From: DATATB01 sp036268995
GTDB lineage: Bacteria; Planctomycetota; Planctomycetia; Pirellulales; PNKZ01
DNA: 64,000 nt
Reading direction: 5' to 3'
Assembly (NCBI GenBank): GCA_036268995.1
Contig: DATATB010000100.1
Coordinates: forward strand, 15,337-79,336
In this document: positions 42,281 to 51,543 of the stretch, piece by piece
Layout of the letters: every line of letters starts with the position of its first letter
Numbering within the stretch: position 1 is the first letter of the stretch
Notes under the pieces: generated by a model
What the model was told of the DNA's origin: nothing
Database searches by the model: none
The model's input: the letters and a program-made list of their open reading frames with translations, nothing else
Made by a program: the position numbers and the translations under genes

Positions 42281-45200
42281 ATGCAGCTCGCGCGCAAGGC
42301 CCTATTCTTCGCGACCATCCTGGCCGTGGCTGGCTATGCCATTGGCGTGCTGATCCACTTGCGGAGCAGCTCGAGCCTGGGCGTTCGGACCTTGTTCTCC
42401 GACTACGATCTGGACCGCTCAAGCGTGGCCGGGCCGCTCGTGCGCTGGGCGAACCCTGAAGCCGAATCGGTGGGCGCCGATACACCCGAGCGGGGCGACC
42501 GTTTGATTCGCGTAGCCGGCGAGCCGGTGCCCACGATTTTGCACTTCGAACGGCGTTTGGACTCGATTCGCCCCCCTGCCCGGCTGCCGGCGGACGCCAA
42601 TGTCGAGCAGGCGGCCGACTTGCTCAAGCTGCCCAAGGGGGTCGACTGGGCCGATGTGGCCGGCCAGCGCTGGGCACGCGTGGCGTTTCAGCGGCCGGGC
42701 GATTTGCCTTCGGCCCCGCTGCATCAGGCCTGGCTGCGACTGGAGCCGACCTCGCGGGCGGCCATGTTGGCCTCGCTGGCCTGGTTTCTGTTGGAAATGG
42801 TGATCTTGTTAATTGGTGCCTTGGTGATGTGGAAGCGGCCGGGCGATCCGTCGGCCGGCGTGTTTTTCGCCTTGTGTACTGTGAATGTTGTGGCTTTTGT
42901 GGGCGGCTTTCATTGGCCAGACCTGACCGGCTCGCGACTGCTGGCGTATCCGTTCGTACTGTGCGCGCTCTTGTTGGCGCCCATGACGCTGCACTTTTAT
43001 GCGCTGTTTCCGCGGCCGCTGCCCTGGGTGCGCCGCGCGCCGGCAACGACTGTGGGACTGCTGTACGCGGTGCCGGCGGTGTGGATCGTGCTCACGTTCT
43101 ACAATCTCGTACGCGTCCACCAGTTGCTCGAGGACTCGCGGCCGCCGAGCGATTTCAGTCTGCCCTTGGAGCGGCTGGGAAGCCTGTTCCATATTTACCT
43201 GGCGATTTCCGGAGCGATGTTTCTGGCCGGATTCGCCGTGCTGCGGCACAAGTACGTCCACGGTCGCACGCAGGGCGAACGCAACCAGCTCAAGTGGCTG
43301 CTGGGCGCGGCGCTGGTGGCAACCGTGCCGCTGTTGTACTTGCTCTGGACGGCCCTGCGCGACCGCGGAGAGTTTGCCTTCGCGCCGCTGCCCAAAGTCG
43401 CGCTGTACGTCATCAGCCTGGTGTTCACGCTGGCCTATGCCGTGAGCATCACGCGCTACAAGTTGATGCAGGTCGGGCAGATCTTGAACCGCGGCCTCGT
43501 GTACGTGGGCATCAGCTTCGCCGCGACGGCCTTGTTCTGCTCGCTCGTGGGGGTGACCACGGCGCTGGTCGGCAGCTTTTATTTCCGCTGGGAAAATGCC
43601 GCGATGGCCGGCATGACTGCCATGCTGGTGGTCGTGTCGTTGGGGTGGATTCGCGACCGGCTGCAACGGGCCATCGACCGCCGTTTTTATCGCGAGAAAT
43701 ATCAACTCGACCAGGCCGTGCGGCGGCTGAGCGCGGCGGTCGAGCAACTCGTGGAACCGGCGCAACTTGCCCGGCAATTGGCCCAGTCGGTTCGCGACAG
43801 CACGGGCGGCCAGCGCGCGGCCGTGTATTTGCGCGACGACGATGCCACGCTGAAGCTCGCGTATCAGGCCGATTGGGCCGGCTCGCCCGAGCAGATTGCC
43901 GGCGATGCTACGTTGATGCGCGAACTGGCGACGCGGGGCTACACGGCCGATCGGCGGCTGCTGCGCGCGTGGGATGCGCGGCTGGCTTACCTGCTCGAAT
44001 CCGACGGCACGGCGCTGGGGCTGCTGCTGTTGGGGCCCAAGGAAGACGGCTCGGCCTACAGCTTTGAGGACCGCAATTTTTTACTGGCCTTGGCGCGCAC
44101 GGCGGCCTTGGCGCTGCGCGGCGCCCAGGGCTATCGCACGATCGACGCGCTCAAGGACCAACTGCAAGAAAAAGTGCAGAAGCTGGCCGAACAGCAGCGG
44201 CGGATTATGTATCTGCAGAGCGAGCTGCTCAATCGCCAGCCGGGCGAACAACCGCCGGCCGAAGCTGGCGCCGCGAACAATGGCAACGGGGTCGAGGGGC
44301 TGAAGCACGAAATCCGCGGCTCCAGCCCGATCATTCTGCGGCTGCTCGAGCAACTGGCCAAAGTCGCTCAAAGCCCTTCATCGGTACTGATCCGCGGCGA
44401 AAGCGGCACCGGCAAGGAGTTGATTGCCCGGGCCATTCACGTGAACAGTCCCCGGGCGGCCGGCGCGTTTGTGCAGGTACACTGCGCGGCGCTCAGTCCC
44501 GGGCTGCTGGAGAGCGAACTGTTCGGGCATGTCAAAGGGGCGTTTACCGGCGCCGATCGCGACAAGATCGGCCGCTTCGAAATGGCCAATGGCGGCACGC
44601 TGTTTCTCGACGAAGTGGGCGACATCAGCCTCGAGACACAGACCAAGCTGCTGCGCGTGCTGCAAGAGCGGGCCTTTGAGCGCGTGGGCGGCATCCAGAC
44701 CGTGCAGGTCGACGTGCGGCTGATTGCGGCCACGCACCAGAACCTGGAAGAGCTGATCCGCCAGGGACGCTTTCGCGAGGATCTGTTCTACCGGCTGAAC
44801 GTGATTAGTCTGCTCTGCCCCAACCTGCGACAGCGGCGCGAAGATATTTTCGAGCTGTCGCTGCATTTTTTGCACGTCTACGCTCGGCAGGCCGGTAAGA
44901 ACATCGTGCGGATCGAAGAAGACGCGCTGGAAACGCTGGCCGCTTATCACTGGCCCGGCAACATTCGGCAGCTCGAGAACGCGATCGAGCGCGCCGTGGT
45001 GCTAGCCGACGGCGATTCGATCGGGCTGGCCGACTTGCCGCCCGAGCTCAACGGCGTGATCGTGCCGGCCGGGCGCCTTCGCGGCGGCCAGCGGCCGGGG
45101 CGGCTGGCGCCAGTGCCGGTGGGCGCCACGGTGGCGGCGCCGGATGGCCTGCCGGAAGAGCTGTCCGACATGGAGCGCGAGCGCCTGGTCGCCGCGCTGG

Positions 45201-45298
45201 CGCAATGCCGGGGCAACAAAGCGCAGGCCGCCCGGCTACTCGGGCTGCCCCGCAGCACGCTGTTCAGCAAGCTCCGCAAGTTCGGGCTGGAATCATAA
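42281..45298 (+). CDS. Membrane-tethered sigma-54 activator (PDZ-like, 7TM, GAF, AAA+, Fis)
   Basis: 1005 residues. An N-terminal TM (FFATILAVAGYAIGVLI), then a PDZ-like periplasmic segment around residues 60-95 (PERGDRLIRVAGEPVP). About seven further TM helices lie in residues 165-470, followed by a GAF-like sensor domain (about 485-625) and a coiled-coil linker (KDQLQEKVQKLAEQQRR). The sigma-54 AAA+ module (about 680-910) has Walker A GESGTGKE near residue 705, the GAFTGA loop near residue 752, FLDEVGDISLETQ as Walker B and arginine-finger motifs. A C-terminal Fis-type HTH (about 965-1005, NKAQAARLLGLPRSTLF) binds DNA. It probably couples an envelope or lipid signal to a sigma-54 promoter. 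No cognate promoter was identified here. The start at 42281 is chosen for the TM; the frame opens upstream. Confidence 0.92.
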   Translation: MQLARKALFFATILAVAGYAIGVLIHLRSSSSLGVRTLFSDYDLDRSSVAGPLVRWANPEAESVGADTPERGDRLIRVAGEPVPTILHFERRLDSIRPPARLPADANVEQAADLLKLPKGVDWADVAGQRWARVAFQRPGDLPSAPLHQAWLRLEPTSRAAMLASLAWFLLEMVILLIGALVMWKRPGDPSAGVFFALCTVNVVAFVGGFHWPDLTGSRLLAYPFVLCALLLAPMTLHFYALFPRPLPWVRRAPATTVGLLYAVPAVWIVLTFYNLVRVHQLLEDSRPPSDFSLPLERLGSLFHIYLAISGAMFLAGFAVLRHKYVHGRTQGERNQLKWLLGAALVATVPLLYLLWTALRDRGEFAFAPLPKVALYVISLVFTLAYAVSITRYKLMQVGQILNRGLVYVGISFAATALFCSLVGVTTALVGSFYFRWENAAMAGMTAMLVVVSLGWIRDRLQRAIDRRFYREKYQLDQAVRRLSAAVEQLVEPAQLARQLAQSVRDSTGGQRAAVYLRDDDATLKLAYQADWAGSPEQIAGDATLMRELATRGYTADRRLLRAWDARLAYLLESDGTALGLLLLGPKEDGSAYSFEDRNFLLALARTAALALRGAQGYRTIDALKDQLQEKVQKLAEQQRRIMYLQSELLNRQPGEQPPAEAGAANNGNGVEGLKHEIRGSSPIILRLLEQLAKVAQSPSSVLIRGESGTGKELIARAIHVNSPRAAGAFVQVHCAALSPGLLESELFGHVKGAFTGADRDKIGRFEMANGGTLFLDEVGDISLETQTKLLRVLQERAFERVGGIQTVQVDVRLIAATHQNLEELIRQGRFREDLFYRLNVISLLCPNLRQRREDIFELSLHFLHVYARQAGKNIVRIEEDALETLAAYHWPGNIRQLENAIERAVVLADGDSIGLADLPPELNGVIVPAGRLRGGQRPGRLAPVPVGATVAAPDGLPEELSDMERERLVAALAQCRGNKAQAARLLGLPRSTLFSKLRKFGLES

Positions 45299-45315
45299 CG
45301 CGGCGCGCCTGCGGC

Positions 45316-46266
45316 TTAGCGTATTGCCAGAATCCCCACGTGCTTCGAGCTGATTTCGATGTCGTCGATCAGGTTGAAGCCTTGCATCGCGCGCTTTGCA
45401 CCTGGGCCCAGCAACTTCAGCGCCACCTTCCTGGCGATGCGCCCTTTCAGCTTGGGGGCGGCGCGGGGCTCCAGGCTGGCCGGGGTATACCTGGTGATAT
45501 AGGGCGAGATCCAGTTGTCCTGCCAGGGCGCTTCGACCACTTCCTTGAAGCCGAGCTGCTTGAACGACAGCTCCATCAGCCCGCGCGAAATGCGCGTGTT
45601 GTCGTTGAAGCAGTAGGGAAACGGCCTGTCGTGCAGGTTCTGGTGAGGCGGACTGTAGCAGACGAGCAAGTTGTCGGTATCGATGACCTGGCCCCAAAAG
45701 AACACGGCTTCCCTGGCCTTGCTTGCCAAGAACGCCAGGAAGTTGAGTGGATCGGGCAGATGGCACATGATGGCCGAAGCGACGACGACGTCGTACTTGC
45801 CTTCGACCGGCGCAGTGTGGCTGATGGGATCATAAGACGCATGCAGGAAAGTCGCATGGGTGCCGCAGGTGCCATTGAGAAATTCGATCGCATATGAATG
45901 CTGGCTGCCCATATCCATGCCGAAACTGGGCGCCATGCCATACAGCTCCGCGCGGACGGGGAAATAGCCGTTGTTGCAGGCCACGTCCAGCAGGGTCTTG
46001 CCTGGAAACCGCTCGGCGATGAAGCGAATCAGGCCGTCGTAGGTGCGACGCAGCATGGCATTGGCCTCGGTGATATCGTTCCACTGCTCCTGCCGCTGCT
46101 CGCGATGGAATACGAATCCGGTGGGAAATCGCGGGTCGGACCTGTTGCGCCAGCTATAGCCTACGCCCGTCTGGACATCGTCGCTGAGGATGAATGGCTG
46201 ATAATTGAGAACATCGACACCGGCTGCTACGTGGTCTTCATTGGTGTTGAATTCCCGCAAATCCAT
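45316..46266 (-). CDS. SAM-dependent methyltransferase, class I
   Basis: 316 residues. Rossmann motif I LLDVACNNGYFP is at about 92-103, with post-I GMDMGSQ and motif YDVVVASAIMCHLPDP, typical of class I methyltransferases of the CmoB/DUF1698 type. The substrate cannot be told. A strong AGGAGG Shine-Dalgarno sits 9 bases before the ATG at 46266. It converges on the sigma-54 activator; only 17 bases separate them. Confidence 0.9.
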   Translation of the reverse strand: MDLREFNTNEDHVAAGVDVLNYQPFILSDDVQTGVGYSWRNRSDPRFPTGFVFHREQRQEQWNDITEANAMLRRTYDGLIRFIAERFPGKTLLDVACNNGYFPVRAELYGMAPSFGMDMGSQHSYAIEFLNGTCGTHATFLHASYDPISHTAPVEGKYDVVVASAIMCHLPDPLNFLAFLASKAREAVFFWGQVIDTDNLLVCYSPPHQNLHDRPFPYCFNDNTRISRGLMELSFKQLGFKEVVEAPWQDNWISPYITRYTPASLEPRAAPKLKGRIARKVALKLLGPGAKRAMQGFNLIDDIEISSKHVGILAIR

Positions 46267-46467
46267 GACATCGTTCCTCCTTGGTCCTACCTATGGGAAG
46301 CGGGCGGCAGTTTGCGTGGCGGCGCATGCAGCGCCGCGGTCGCCCGGCCGCCGCCTTTTGAAGCTTGCACGGCTGGCATCGAGGCGGATGATACCGCTGC
46401 GGGCGAAACGGTCAAAGATCGATGTGGGGGCTTTCAGAGCAATGACGAACGAACAGCTAGCGGCCGC

Positions 46468-48192
46468 CTACTGTTCGATCCACTTCCAGCCCATCGGTTG
46501 TTGAAGCTCGTGCTCGGCGGAGAGGGCCCAGGGCGTACCGGGGTGCTCGTTGATGACACGATTCAACAGGTCGCGGGCCTTGCTGGCCAGCTTGTCGACC
46601 ACGCTGTTGCCGCTCGGGTCGTTGGTCTGTTCCAGCAGCAATTGCACGGGCTTGGGATCTTTGCGTTTCGGGCCACCTTTCATCACGGCCAGTTGCGACA
46701 TGTAGCCATCGGCCCGGGCCTTGGCCGCCATGGCGCGACCGTAGGCCAGGTCGAAGCCGGCCTGCCAGCGCGGCTCGCCGGCCAGCTTCGCTTCGTCGGG
46801 CTCGCCAGGCTTGAGCGCGTTGTAGTAGGCGTCGATGCCAGGCTGAATCCTGGCCGCCGGTTTTTGCGCCTTGTCGAGTGCGCGGGTGCGCTCCACGTCG
46901 TCGGCGTTGGTGAACATGGTGGTGGGATTGGCCAGCACTTCGGCCGAAGGCAACTTGGCTGCTTCGACCAACGCCTTCTTGGCTTTGTTGGTTTCCAACT
47001 GGGCTTGGATTTCCTGCTCCGGAAAATAGACCGGTGCATATTTTCTGGGTAGCGCATTGGGTGACGTCATCATCGCGGCGGGCCGGCGCTTGCCTCGCTT
47101 CGGCTCGTTCCAACCGAAGCCGCCATCATTCATGCCGAAGCCGCCGCCGATTTGCGGCAGGGCAAAGTATTCGCCGTCGGTCTCTTGGCAGAGCCGCGCG
47201 AGCGAGTACGGCCCCAGCTCGGTGTCGACGACGACGTTGGCGTCGCGGCCGTCGGGATATTGCAGATGGATCCATTCGGGGAACCGCGATTCTGGACCCT
47301 GGCGCACGCGAATCTCTTTGGTGTCGGCGCCGCGTCCCTCGCTCATTTGGTTCGAGCCGGCGATGCTGCCGAACGACGCCTGCACGCCGATGCAGTACAC
47401 GGGAATTTTATAACGCTTGAGCGTTGGCAGCACCTGGTCGATTTTCTGCTCGTCGTCGGCCGCTTCGTCGCTGACGATCACGAGGCTCACGTAACGGCCC
47501 TTGAGGCGATACGACGAATACTTTTCCATTGCCGCCTGCACGGCGGCAAAGGTGTTTTCGATGTGGCTGGTGTTGCTTTTAATGCCGTCGGCCGCGTGCT
47601 TGACGGCTGCCGTGTCGGCCGTCGGCTCCTTGGTCAGGAACTCGACGCTGGGACCAAACGCGCCGACCACCGAGAGCACCGCGGGCGCCTTGTCCTCGTC
47701 GGTCTTCTTCGCCGCGGCCGCCAACTCCTGATACAACGCATCGAGCCGGCCGAGCACCTCGCCGCGCGCGTGATCATTGCTCGCCGACGCGTCGAACAGC
47801 CAGACCACGAGAACCTGGTGGGACTTCGTATCGGTGATCGCTTTGGACAGTTGCTCGGTGATCCGGTTCACGGCATCGGGAATGGATGTCACCCGGCCGT
47901 CCGCACTGCCGCCGGAACCCAGCCCCGGGCCAAAGGAGTCGTTGCCGCGCGACGCGGAGGCCATTGCCTGCGCGTCTTTTTTTGGCGGATCGGGATGGAA
48001 TTTTTCGTACTTGATTGGGGGTGCCGTGATGTGCTCGGTCGTCACGATCACCGTCGGCGGACGGTTGAGCAACTTGTAAGCCGCAAAGCCCAGCACGGGC
48101 AGACCGACGACACTCACGACGGCCAGCAGCATGGCCAGCGGATCTTGACCCTTGCGCTTGCGGCGAAACGAACGGGAGTTGGAATAACTCAT
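46468..48192 (-). CDS. Von Willebrand factor A-domain membrane protein
   Basis: 574 residues. One transmembrane helix near the N-terminus (PLAMLLAVVSVVGLPVLGFA), so it is anchored with a periplasmic or cell-surface domain. The VWA domain starts near residue 125: VLVVWLFDASASNDHARGE holds the metal-ion (MIDAS) motif DxSxS. Later segments GRYVSLVIVSDEAADDEQK and IPVYCIGVQASFG continue the fold. Residues about 350-574 are Lys/Pro-rich and partly helical, with no recognised domain. Role in surface adhesion or complex assembly is inference. Confidence 0.82.
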   Translation of the reverse strand: MSYSNSRSFRRKRKGQDPLAMLLAVVSVVGLPVLGFAAYKLLNRPPTVIVTTEHITAPPIKYEKFHPDPPKKDAQAMASASRGNDSFGPGLGSGGSADGRVTSIPDAVNRITEQLSKAITDTKSHQVLVVWLFDASASNDHARGEVLGRLDALYQELAAAAKKTDEDKAPAVLSVVGAFGPSVEFLTKEPTADTAAVKHAADGIKSNTSHIENTFAAVQAAMEKYSSYRLKGRYVSLVIVSDEAADDEQKIDQVLPTLKRYKIPVYCIGVQASFGSIAGSNQMSEGRGADTKEIRVRQGPESRFPEWIHLQYPDGRDANVVVDTELGPYSLARLCQETDGEYFALPQIGGGFGMNDGGFGWNEPKRGKRRPAAMMTSPNALPRKYAPVYFPEQEIQAQLETNKAKKALVEAAKLPSAEVLANPTTMFTNADDVERTRALDKAQKPAARIQPGIDAYYNALKPGEPDEAKLAGEPRWQAGFDLAYGRAMAAKARADGYMSQLAVMKGGPKRKDPKPVQLLLEQTNDPSGNSVVDKLASKARDLLNRVINEHPGTPWALSAEHELQQPMGWKWIEQ

Positions 48193-48599
48193 GGATCAAA
48201 GGGCCTTCAAAACACCGGAGGCATTCAGACGTGCCAAATTGCCGTCTTTTGGGGGGCAAGCGGACGCGGGCGTGCCGGCCGCAAAACAAAAACAGCCGGA
48301 AGAAGAGTCAGTTTAACTGTCCGCTGTTTGGCCGGCAATCAATTCGAGCGCGTTCGATCGAAAACAGTCGGTTTCATCGTGCGGAAATTCGCCGCAAGTC
48401 CGCCCGACAAGATGTTTCGGCTACGCTAGCAGGCACGCCGTTTGCAATTAATAAAGAGGTAAGCTTCGACACCTATCGATGAGGCGGCCGCTTCCATCCC
48501 CAGGTTCGATGGCCTTTTCAGGCCGTGGGCCGGTTTTCTCGGGGCAACATGCCGGCAGACGGCGCGAGTTGTGGCTCTTTTGTTAACGGAGGTGTTGTT
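48193..48599. other. Intergenic region
   Basis: 407 bases between a minus-strand and a plus-strand gene. No gene or clear promoter was found. It ends with a good Shine-Dalgarno (GGAGG) for the gene at 48600. Confidence 0.5.
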
Positions 48600-49196
48600 A
48601 TGTCTACTGTACAATCCCACGGCTTTTCCAGCGAATCCAGCCGCACGACGGAATGGGCGGCGGGCGGATCGATCGCCGAAGCAGTGGTCGGGCTGGCTGC
48701 CGTGGTCCTGACGATCATTGGGTTGGCCGGCGTGACGCCGACCTACATTGTTCCCATTGCCGCGATTTGCGTGGGTGCCGCCTTGGCTTTCGAAGGCAGC
48801 GCAATGCGCAACGAAGCAGGCATGTCGGCCGGCTTTTTCGGCGGCCTGACAGGCATCTTGCTGGGCATCCTCGCTCTGGTGGGAGTGCTGCCGCAAGTGC
48901 TTACCGCAGTGGCAGTTATCGTTTTGTCCTGCGCCCTGATGGTGGGCTGCTACGGCGTGGTGGAAAGTGTCGGCGGAACGCATGATTCGATGAATTTTGC
49001 GTCCGGTGGAATGCATGTGGTCTCCGGGCTTGCGGGCCTGATTCTGGGCATTCTGGCCCTGTCTCACGGCACGGCAATGCTCGCGCTCGTAGGACTGTTT
49101 GTGTTGAGTTGTGCGGTGGCCTTTACCGGCACAGCGACGAGCGCACGGTTAAGCAGGATGTTTTCCGCGAGCTGGTGGCATACCCGCCGCGTCTAA
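48600..49196 (+). CDS. Small multi-pass membrane protein
   Basis: 198 residues with about five or six hydrophobic helices (AVVGLAAVVLTIIGLAGV, IVPIAAICVGAALAFEG, GFFGGLTGILLGILALVGVL, VLTAVAVIVLSCALMVGC, GLAGLILGILAL, LALVGLFVLSCAVAF). The pattern, an internal repeat of paired TM helices with Gly/Ala-rich loops, recalls HdeD/DUF308-type proteins, but I am not certain. The ATG at 48600 has GGAGG seven bases upstream; longer starts would lack this. No partner gene. Confidence 0.78.
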   Translation: MSTVQSHGFSSESSRTTEWAAGGSIAEAVVGLAAVVLTIIGLAGVTPTYIVPIAAICVGAALAFEGSAMRNEAGMSAGFFGGLTGILLGILALVGVLPQVLTAVAVIVLSCALMVGCYGVVESVGGTHDSMNFASGGMHVVSGLAGLILGILALSHGTAMLALVGLFVLSCAVAFTGTATSARLSRMFSASWWHTRRV

Positions 49197-49669
49197 CACG
49201 CATATAAGTGTTCAGACCCGACGGTTCACATAAAAGCGAACTCGCTGGATAGCCGCACCGGCCGCAAGGTCGCCGACCATCTCGCGAGTTCGCTTCTCTT
49301 TCTCTTGCTGGATCGGACCTTCAGCCGGTTTCAAGTGGGCGACCAGGATGGTCGGTGCAAAACCATTTCGCCGAGCCTATTTCGCCGATTTTTTGGACTC
49401 AATTCAGTGTCTTGCTAAGCCGCCCACCGGGCTTGATCGACCCGCGGGTTTATCGGGTTTCGCTGTGTCCGCGGAGCCGTATCGGGGCTCCGGTTGTTAG
49501 AGCGCCAAATGCCGGGGAAGCCAAATTTCGCGCGGGCTGGGTGCGTGATTTGCCTGTCGGTCGGCCACACGGCCTGGCGGCCCGGGAATACCGCGCGGGC
49601 GGATGCCTGCAAGCTTGGCAGGCGGAGTCCCCGCCCACACGACTCTTTTTGCAGGAAGGACGATCAAAC
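49197..49669. other. Intergenic region with terminator-like hairpin
   Basis: 473 bases before the ThDP enzyme gene. A 12-bp stem (AAGCGAACTCGC, 49234-49245, with GCGAGTTCGCTT, 49284-49295) with a 38-base loop, followed by CTCTTTCTCTT, could end the upstream transcript. The rest shows no conserved feature. AGGAAGGA precedes the ATG at 49670. Confidence 0.55.
49234..49295 (+). terminator. Possible terminator, long-loop hairpin
   Basis: 12-bp perfect arms AAGCGAACTCGC / GCGAGTTCGCTT with a 38-base loop and a pyrimidine-rich tail. The long loop makes it weak. Confidence 0.45.
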
Positions 49670-51421
49670 ATGGCAGCTAAAACGGGTGGCGATATCCTGC
49701 TGGAAACGCTGATCGATTGGGGCGTCGAGGTCATTTTCGGTCTGCCCGGCGATGGTATCAACGGCATCATCGAGGCCTTGCGCGTTCGCCAGGACCAGGT
49801 GCGATTCGTCCAGGTGCGGCACGAAGAGGCCGCCGCCTTCATGGCCTGCGCGTATGCCAAATACACCGGCCGCCTGGGAGTTTGCCTGGCCACGAGCGGC
49901 CCCGGCGGCATTCATCTGCTCAACGGCCTGTACGACGCCAAGATGGACGGCCAATCCGTGCTGGCCATCACGGGCCATCACTTCCACGATCTGATCGACA
50001 CGCATTCGCAGCAGGACATCGACCTGGATAAGGTCTTCATGGACGTGGCCGTGTACTCGGCCCGCGTGATGGGGCCCGAGCACGTGCGAAACGTCACAGA
50101 GCTGGCTTGTCGCAAGGCGCTGGGATATCGCGGCGTGGCGCACGTCAATTTTCCGGTCGATTTTCAATCGATGCCGGTCAAGGAGCGCAGCGAGCGCAAC
50201 GCGCCGAACCATGTCTCGAACGTTCTGCCCCGCCGGGCGGCGCTGCCTTCCGACGGCGACCTGGAACGAGCGGCCGCCGTGCTCAATGCCGGTCAGAAGG
50301 TAGCCATCCTGGCCGGCCGCGGTGCGCTGGGGGCCGGCGACGTGCTGGAAAAAATAGCCGAAATGCTCGCCGCGCCGATCATCAAGCCGCTGCTGGGCAA
50401 AGCCTGTGTCCCCGACGATAGCCCCTACACCACGGGCGGCATCGGGCTACTGGGGACCAAGCCATCGGTCGACGCCCTGGAAACGTGCGACACGCTGCTG
50501 ATGGTCGGCACGTCGTTTCCCTACATGGAGTTTCTGCCCAAGCCGGGACAAGCTCGCGCCGTGCAAATCGATCTCGATCCCGCGCGCATCGGACTGCGGT
50601 ATCCGGTCGAAGTGGGGCTGCTGGGCGACGGCCAGCGGAGCCTGGCCGCACTGTTGCCGCTGCTTAAGCGGAACGCCGACCGCAGCTTTTTGGAGACCGC
50701 GCAAGAGGGGATGAAAGATTGGCGCGCCCTGATGGAGGAGCGCGGCACGCGGATGGACATGCCCATGAAGCCGCAGGTCGTGGCCCGCGAGCTGGGTCGC
50801 CGGCTGGCGGACAATGCGATTGTTTCGTGCGACTCGGGCACGATCGCCACGTGGTGGGCCCGGCAGATTCCCGCCAAGCGCGGCCAGATGCACTCGATCT
50901 CCGGCACGCTGGCGACGATGGCTTGCGGCATGCCGTACGCCATCGGCGCGCAGATTGCGCATCCCGACCGGCAGTGCATCGCGTTTGTCGGCGACGGCGG
51001 TTTTACGATGCTGATGGGCGAGTTCGTCACCTGCGTGAAATACAAACTGCCGGTGAAGATCGTGATCATCAAGAACAACGCGCTGGGGCAAATCAAGTGG
51101 GAGCAGATGGTGATGTTGGGCAATCCCGAGTTCGCTTGCGACCTGCACCCGATCGATTTTGCGGAGTTTGCGCGGGCCTGCGGCGGCACCGGCTTCCGCA
51201 TCGAGGATCCGAAGCTGTGCGGTCAGACGTTGGACCAAGCGCTGGCCGTGGACGGTCCGGTGATCATCGAAGCCGTGGTCGATCCGTACGAGGCGCCGCT
51301 ACCGCCCAAGACCACGGTCAAGCAAGCCCTGGAGTTCGCCAAATCCATGGCTCGCGGCGAAAAGGACCGCAGCAAGATCGCTTCCACCATTTTCAAGGAC
51401 AAGGTCAAGGAAATGATCTAG
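49670..51421 (+). CDS. ThDP-dependent enzyme, pyruvate oxidase/quinone type
   Basis: 583 residues with the three ThDP-enzyme domains. N-terminal ThDP-binding: DILLETLIDWGVEVIFGLPG, RHEEAAAFMACAYAKYTG, CLATSGPGGIHLLNGLYDA. Central FAD-like: VLNAGQKVAILAGRGALGAG. C-terminal: VGDGGFTMLMGEFVTCVKYK with KNN some 20 residues later (GDGx~24NN motif). Closest in pattern to PoxB-like pyruvate:quinone oxidoreductase, but acetolactate-synthase-like decarboxylases share the fold. It probably turns pyruvate into acetate or acetyl-phosphate. AGGAAGGA precedes ATG 49670. Same-strand with the next gene, 122 bases away. Confidence 0.88.
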   Translation: MAAKTGGDILLETLIDWGVEVIFGLPGDGINGIIEALRVRQDQVRFVQVRHEEAAAFMACAYAKYTGRLGVCLATSGPGGIHLLNGLYDAKMDGQSVLAITGHHFHDLIDTHSQQDIDLDKVFMDVAVYSARVMGPEHVRNVTELACRKALGYRGVAHVNFPVDFQSMPVKERSERNAPNHVSNVLPRRAALPSDGDLERAAAVLNAGQKVAILAGRGALGAGDVLEKIAEMLAAPIIKPLLGKACVPDDSPYTTGGIGLLGTKPSVDALETCDTLLMVGTSFPYMEFLPKPGQARAVQIDLDPARIGLRYPVEVGLLGDGQRSLAALLPLLKRNADRSFLETAQEGMKDWRALMEERGTRMDMPMKPQVVARELGRRLADNAIVSCDSGTIATWWARQIPAKRGQMHSISGTLATMACGMPYAIGAQIAHPDRQCIAFVGDGGFTMLMGEFVTCVKYKLPVKIVIIKNNALGQIKWEQMVMLGNPEFACDLHPIDFAEFARACGGTGFRIEDPKLCGQTLDQALAVDGPVIIEAVVDPYEAPLPPKTTVKQALEFAKSMARGEKDRSKIASTIFKDKVKEMI

Positions 51422-51543
51422 TTGGTCCGTTGTCCGTTGACCGTGATCCGTTGGAGGGGCCATCACCGTGGCGGCGCAACGTAATGGGGTGGTCGGGGCA
51501 TTGACGTTTTTTTGCGATCCGAAAGATTTTGAGGGGAGTTCTC

